From Anaerolineales bacterium (GTDB taxonomy: Bacteria > Chloroflexota > Anaerolineae > Anaerolineales > Anaerolineaceae), in contig JAGVAB010000017.1 in the NCBI GenBank assembly GCA_020060485.1, forward strand, positions 1 to 17,978: a DNA stretch of 17,978 nt, written 5' to 3'. A program made the translations under genes and the position numbers. The notes under the pieces were generated by a model. It made no database searches, was not told the DNA's origin, and saw only the letters and a list, made by a program, of their open reading frames with translations. This document shows positions 14,607 through 17,978 of this stretch, one piece after another; the stretch's first letter is position 1, and each line of letters begins with the position of its first letter.

Positions 14607-15860
14607 ATGGGTAAAGTCATTTCAGTTGAGAATCTCCGCAAATACTACCGCCTCGGTTTGGTCGACCGGCGCACCTTCCGCGACGATGTCCTTGTTCTGT
14701 GGAATCGTGTTACTGGCAAGCCGGACCCCTACGGGCGCACCCAAAGCGAAGAAAGCGGTATCTGGGCATTGAAAGACGTCAGCTTTGAGGTTGAGGAAGG
14801 CGAGCGCATCGGCATCATCGGCTTCAATGGCGCAGGCAAGTCCACCCTGTTGAAGATCTTCTCAAAGATCACCGCCCCCACCCAGGGGCAGATCAAGATC
14901 CGGGGCAAGGTAGCCAGCCTGCTGGAAGTGGGCACCGGCTTTCACCCCGAACTGACCGGCCGCGAGAACATTTTCCTGAATGGCACCATCCTGGGTATGA
15001 AATATCCCGAGATCGAAAAGAAATTTGACGAGATTGTCGAGTTTTCCGAGATCGGCAAGTTCATCGATACCCCGGTCAAACGGTATTCCAGCGGCATGTA
15101 TGTGCGCCTGGCCTTTGCCGTGGCCGCCCATCTGGAGCCCGAGATCCTGGTGGTGGACGAGGTGCTGGCAGTGGGTGATTTTGCCTTCCAGCGCAAATGC
15201 CTCGAAAAAATGGAAGATGTTTCCACTGGCGGGCGCACGGTATTGTTTGTGAGCCACAACATGGGCTCCATCCATCGCCTGTGCAACCGCGCCATTCTGC
15301 TGCGCCAGGGCGAAGTTTCCGCCATCGGGACAACCGAAGCGGTGATCAACAAATATATGCAGGAAGGCATTGCCGGGGCTGCCCAGTATTCCCAGCCTTC
15401 CAACCCGCAAAAGCCGATGAACCTGCTGGAGGTGCGCGTTGCCAACCAGCAGGGCGCAACCGTTGCCCAGTATGGTTATGATGAACCGGTTTCGGTGCGC
15501 CTGAAATACGAGATCAACGAGCCGGTGCGTGGCTGCTATGTGGGCATTGAATTGTTGACCTCGATGGGCGTGAGCGTCTTGACCACGGCCGACCATGATG
15601 CCGATATCGGCATGCTGGAAGACCGCAAACCCGGCATCTATGAAGGTGAAGTGGTCATCCCGGCCCGGCTCCTCAACCCCGGAGAATATATGGTGCGCGT
15701 CTGGATCGCCGACGGTTTTGCCGTGGTGGCTTACGAACGCCTGGATGCACTGCGCTTCTCGGTGATGGACACCGGCACGCCCGGCTCGCATTTTGGCCGT
15801 GATTCGCGGCGCAGCCTGTTGCAGCCCATCTTCCCCTGGCAGACAAAAAACCTGGATTAA
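14607..15860 (+). CDS. Polysaccharide ABC transporter ATP-binding protein with C-terminal Wzt domain
   Basis: A 417-residue ATPase partner of the upstream permease. Residues about 1-250 are the nucleotide-binding domain: Walker A GFNGAGKST (72-80), GTGFHPELTGRENIFLNG typical of Wzt/TagH, signature RYSSGMYVRLAF (159-170), Walker B ILVVDE (180-185) and H-loop His217. Residues about 270-400 form a beta-rich extension of the Wzt_C type, which in known O-antigen exporters recognises the modified non-reducing end of the finished glycan. This suggests that the exported polymer carries a terminal capping residue. The ATG at 14607 has a short-spaced GGAG. A typical TagH-type ATPase lacks such a domain, favouring Wzt. 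Confidence 0.92.
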   Translation: MGKVISVENLRKYYRLGLVDRRTFRDDVLVLWNRVTGKPDPYGRTQSEESGIWALKDVSFEVEEGERIGIIGFNGAGKSTLLKIFSKITAPTQGQIKIRGKVASLLEVGTGFHPELTGRENIFLNGTILGMKYPEIEKKFDEIVEFSEIGKFIDTPVKRYSSGMYVRLAFAVAAHLEPEILVVDEVLAVGDFAFQRKCLEKMEDVSTGGRTVLFVSHNMGSIHRLCNRAILLRQGEVSAIGTTEAVINKYMQEGIAGAAQYSQPSNPQKPMNLLEVRVANQQGATVAQYGYDEPVSVRLKYEINEPVRGCYVGIELLTSMGVSVLTTADHDADIGMLEDRKPGIYEGEVVIPARLLNPGEYMVRVWIADGFAVVAYERLDALRFSVMDTGTPGSHFGRDSRRSLLQPIFPWQTKNLD

Positions 15861-15891
15861 TTGCCGGGATCCATTCAGATTCTGCAATGTA

Positions 15892-15910
15892 CACTTCGAC
15901 AAGCTCAGTG
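15892..15910 (+). repeat. 19-nt hairpin repeat, copy 2
   Basis: CACTTCGACAAGCTCAGTG shares the 13642-13660 centre; positions 2 and 18 change from C-G to A-T so pairing is kept. Flanking bases extend the stem to 7 bp (15889-15895 with 15907-15913, one G-U pair). It lies 18 bp before the adenylylsulfate kinase start. Confidence 0.65.
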
Positions 15911-15928
15911 TGCGGATTTTATAAATTG

Positions 15929-16540
15929 ATGACAAAAAACATTCTTCCCCATCAGACCTCCATCACTCCGCAGGAGCGCAGCGCCATCAAAGGTCACCAG
16001 CCAGCCGTGCTGTGGTTCACCGGCCTTTCGGGCAGCGGCAAATCGACCATCGCCAACGCGGTTGACCTGACCCTGAACCGGCAGTACCATGCCCACACCT
16101 ACCTGCTGGACGGTGACAATATCCGCACCGGCCTCAACCGCGATCTGGGCTTCTCTCTGGCCGACCGCACCGAGAACATCCGCCGCATCGGCGAGGTGGC
16201 GCGTTTGCTGCATGATGCCGGCCTGATCGTGCTGACGGCTTTCATCAGCCCGCTGAACGCCGACCGCCAGGCGGTGCGTGATCTGCTGGGGGCGGGCAAT
16301 TTCCTGGAAGTGTATGTTAACTGCCCGCTGGAGGAGTGCGTCCGCCGCGACCCCAAGGGACTGTACCGCAAGGCCCAGGCGGGCGAGATCCCCGAATTCA
16401 CCGGGATCAGCTCGCCCTACGAGCCGCCGCTGGCCCCGGAACTGGTGCTGAACACGAGCGAGCAGTCTCTGGAGGAATGTGTGGCGGCGGTGGTGAAGAT
16501 GCTAAGGGAAAGAGGGATTGTGGGGGCGAAGATAAAATAA
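15929..16540 (+). CDS. cysC: Adenylylsulfate kinase (CysC-like)
   Basis: A 203-residue P-loop kinase that phosphorylates adenylylsulfate (APS) to PAPS, the sulfate donor. The Walker A GLSGSGKST is at residues 32-40 and the APS-binding DGDNIRTGLNRDLGFSLADR starts at residue 61. ENIRRIGEVARLL, FISPLNADR and the lid region RDPKGLYRKAQAGEIPEFTGISSPYE are near-canonical. The frame opens at 15887, but that start lies within the hairpin repeat; ATG 15929 fits the family N-terminus. No Shine-Dalgarno is visible and an AT-rich TTTATAAATT lies directly upstream, so leaderless transcription is possible. No ATP sulfurylase or reductase is adjacent, so PAPS for sulfation of the exported glycan is a reasonable inference. 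Confidence 0.92.
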   Translation: MTKNILPHQTSITPQERSAIKGHQPAVLWFTGLSGSGKSTIANAVDLTLNRQYHAHTYLLDGDNIRTGLNRDLGFSLADRTENIRRIGEVARLLHDAGLIVLTAFISPLNADRQAVRDLLGAGNFLEVYVNCPLEECVRRDPKGLYRKAQAGEIPEFTGISSPYEPPLAPELVLNTSEQSLEECVAAVVKMLRERGIVGAKIK

Positions 16541-16781
16541 AAAATGTCGGCAGGCTGGAGGGCGGGTACAAGATGCTGGCGGCCCCGCGGCGGCAGGAGG
16601 GGACAGCACGGCCTCAGCCACCGAGACTCCCCCGCCGCCCTTGCAGCGTAATGGTGGGTTGGCAACCACCCTACTATGCAGCTTGATTGCTTACTGTCGT
16701 CGTCCATCCAAACCTTCGTTAGGATTGAGCAATTTATTGACTTTGCCCGCCTAACCCGAACTTGCGTTTAAGCAGGTGGAT
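16541..16781. other. Non-coding junction with inverted-repeat clutter and a composition change
   Basis: G/C-rich DNA after the kinase gene contains imperfect inverted repeats: GGCGGC at about 16599 with GCCGCC at about 16634, and GGTT-GGC-AACC at about 16655-16667. Beyond about 16680 the sequence becomes AT-rich. I see no gene and no intrinsic terminator with a T-run. Confidence 0.45.
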
Positions 16782-16925
16782 ATGAACACTTTATTAGCTG
16801 ATCTACTATATTATCAAGGTTTTGCAGAACCCCCACCTTTCGCAGACAAATTATGGAGAGCTAATTTCTCCGATTCACCAAAACGAAGAATTCGCAAATA
16901 TGGGTCCTGGATGGGTTTATGGTAA
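16782..16925 (+). CDS. Possible 47-residue small protein
   Basis: An ATG preceded at short distance by AGGTGG opens a 47-residue frame starting MNTLLADLLYYQGFAEPPP and ending in a basic, Trp-containing tail (KRRIRKYGSWMGLW). I do not recognise it. It overlaps another frame (16822-17016, TTG start without a clear ribosome-binding site) whose C-terminal half, NMGPGWVYGNFGKDGRARMDF, also looks protein-like. One may be real, or the two may be remnants of a single frameshifted gene. Either way this is a weak call. Confidence 0.3.
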   Translation: MNTLLADLLYYQGFAEPPPFADKLWRANFSDSPKRRIRKYGSWMGLW

Positions 16926-17027
16926 TTTTGGAAAAGATGGCCGAGCCCGAATGGATTTCATGGATACCAATATGCCAATATGGTTAGGTTTACTAGGATT
17001 ACCATTAGTTGATTAAGGGGTTGTACT

Positions 17028-17885
17028 ATGAGAAATCGATTCTTTAAATTCGGGATAGTCACAATCTTATTCTTCATTATTCTTATAGGCTGCACTGGAT
17101 TAAATCATTCATCATTTAGTTCTGAGTCTACCTTAACTATGAATGTAGTTTCTACTTTGCCGATGCAACAACCATCTCCTACCATTCGGCCTTCCAGTAC
17201 ACAAACCCTTACCATCACTCCCACAATAATTCCTACTTTGTCAATAGATCAATCAAAAAAACTATTTTGGGAATTGTTAACTGAAAATCCAGCGTGTGAA
17301 TTTCCTTGCGTCTTTGGCATTACACCTGGCTACTCTTCCAAAGAAACGCTCCAGAAATTTGGAACAACAATAGGAAATCATTCAGCGTCAGAATTCACGG
17401 TACTCTATAGAGAAGATGATGATGTAACAAGAATCACATGGCTAATTCCTCAAGAAAGATACCAACTGCAAGCGTATTTCCAGGATAACATTGTGGAATA
17501 TCTTGCTTTTAATGCATGTGTATCGAATGTGTATAATCATTGTGTATTTGACAATTCAAATTTCAATGACAATGTAGAAATGTTTTCTTTATCCCAAGTA
17601 ATGATGGATTATGGTCAACCCGGAGATATATTTGTCTGGGCTTGGCATGATAGTGATATGCCTGAACCAGGAGCCTCCTGGAGTCAAATCAGTTTGGTGT
17701 TGTATTATCCTGAGGACGGCTTTTTATTCGAGTATGTTATGCCGACAGAGAGTATCAATAACCAATACAAAGGATGCCTTTCAAAAACAAGATGGAAAAT
17801 AACAACCTGGGATCAAGAGAACAATCCTTCCTTAGAAGAAGTACTAGAGAAAGCGGCATCTGGTTTAGGTGTAAATCATTACTAG
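17028..17885 (+). CDS. Putative lipoprotein with Thr/Pro-rich linker
   Basis: A 285-residue exported lipoprotein. A basic start (MRNRFFK) and hydrophobic segment lead to a lipobox LIGC with acylated Cys22. Residues about 35-72 are a Ser/Thr/Pro linker. The globular part begins with ENPACEFPCVFGITPG (Cys90, Cys94), a pattern I associate with a recurring uncharacterised lipoprotein group of Chloroflexota; the further cysteines Cys164 and Cys172 could form disulfides. Function is unknown. ATG 17028 has AAGGGG at good spacing. The gene is markedly AT-rich compared with the glycan genes upstream, suggesting a different origin or relaxed composition. Confidence 0.8.
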   Translation: MRNRFFKFGIVTILFFIILIGCTGLNHSSFSSESTLTMNVVSTLPMQQPSPTIRPSSTQTLTITPTIIPTLSIDQSKKLFWELLTENPACEFPCVFGITPGYSSKETLQKFGTTIGNHSASEFTVLYREDDDVTRITWLIPQERYQLQAYFQDNIVEYLAFNACVSNVYNHCVFDNSNFNDNVEMFSLSQVMMDYGQPGDIFVWAWHDSDMPEPGASWSQISLVLYYPEDGFLFEYVMPTESINNQYKGCLSKTRWKITTWDQENNPSLEEVLEKAASGLGVNHY

Positions 17886-17891
17886 GGTCTT

Positions 17892-17978
17892 ATGCTAGTT
17901 AGGAAAAGCCAGAGCTTTGATCTGAAGGAAATTTGGCTTACCCAACAAGCGATTGATGTAAATGCACAACGTATGAGC
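17892..17978 (+). CDS. Start of an unidentified gene, cut by the window edge
   Basis: An ATG six bases after the lipoprotein stop, with AGGG just upstream, opens a frame that runs to the window end: 29 codons starting MLVRKSQSFDLKEIWLTQQA. Position and spacing suggest a gene co-transcribed with the lipoprotein. It is too short to identify. Confidence 0.4.
   Translation, partial: MLVRKSQSFDLKEIWLTQQAIDVNAQRMS

Noticed and set aside
14862..15935. 357-codon minus-strand open frame
   Set aside because: Antisense shadow of the Wzt ATPase; His/Gln/Gly-rich composition typical of GC-biased reverse frames.

Overview
The window looks like a chromosomal segment from an uncultured member of the Chloroflexota, probably Anaerolineae. 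This is an inference from three things: a moderately high G+C backbone; extracytoplasmic proteins carrying Thr/Asn/Pro-rich stalks (the 7017-8342 product and the lipoprotein at 17028); and a Cys-containing lipoprotein type that I associate with that phylum. No rRNA, tRNA or CRISPR array is visible.

Layout from left to right. 1-240 is non-coding. 241-1725 (-) holds an unknown two-helix membrane protein followed by a CMP-sialic/legionaminic-type cytidylyltransferase. 1948-3891 (-) is a compact housekeeping operon: an M50 site-2-type protease, an NAD(P)-binding dehydrogenase and a GIY-YIG protein. 4038-6873 (+) holds a DUF951 protein, then tsaE, tsaB and rimI (t6A tRNA modification and protein N-acetylation), then a family-4 Fe-S uracil-DNA glycosylase. 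A hairpin terminator separates this from a convergent membrane-anchored beta-propeller protein (7017-8342, -). A 650-bp divergent regulatory gap follows.

9000-13402 (+) is a tight four-gene operon for activated nonulosonic-acid-type sugars: N-acetyl sugar amidotransferase, CBS-linked sugar nucleotidyltransferase (PtmE-like), LegB-like 4,6-dehydratase and LegC-like aminotransferase. 13713-15860 is a Wzm/Wzt glycan ABC exporter whose ATPase has a C-terminal extension. 15929-16540 is an adenylylsulfate kinase. Together with the cytidylyltransferase at the left edge, these genes point to synthesis and export of a surface glycan with a legionaminic-acid-like, possibly amidinated sugar, and possibly sulfation. 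LegH, LegG/NeuC and LegI/NeuB homologues are not in the window.

After about 16680 the base composition drops sharply to AT-rich. This tail holds a small uncertain ORF, a lipoprotein and the start of a gene cut by the window edge.

The most noteworthy signals are: two beta-clamp-binding-like pentapeptides in the tail of the uracil-DNA glycosylase; a 178-bp MITE-like element with terminal inverted repeats and a 4-bp direct repeat between legC and wzm; a 19-nt hairpin repeat with a covarying base pair in front of two genes; two genes with apparently leaderless promoters of identical geometry; and two further small dispersed repeats.
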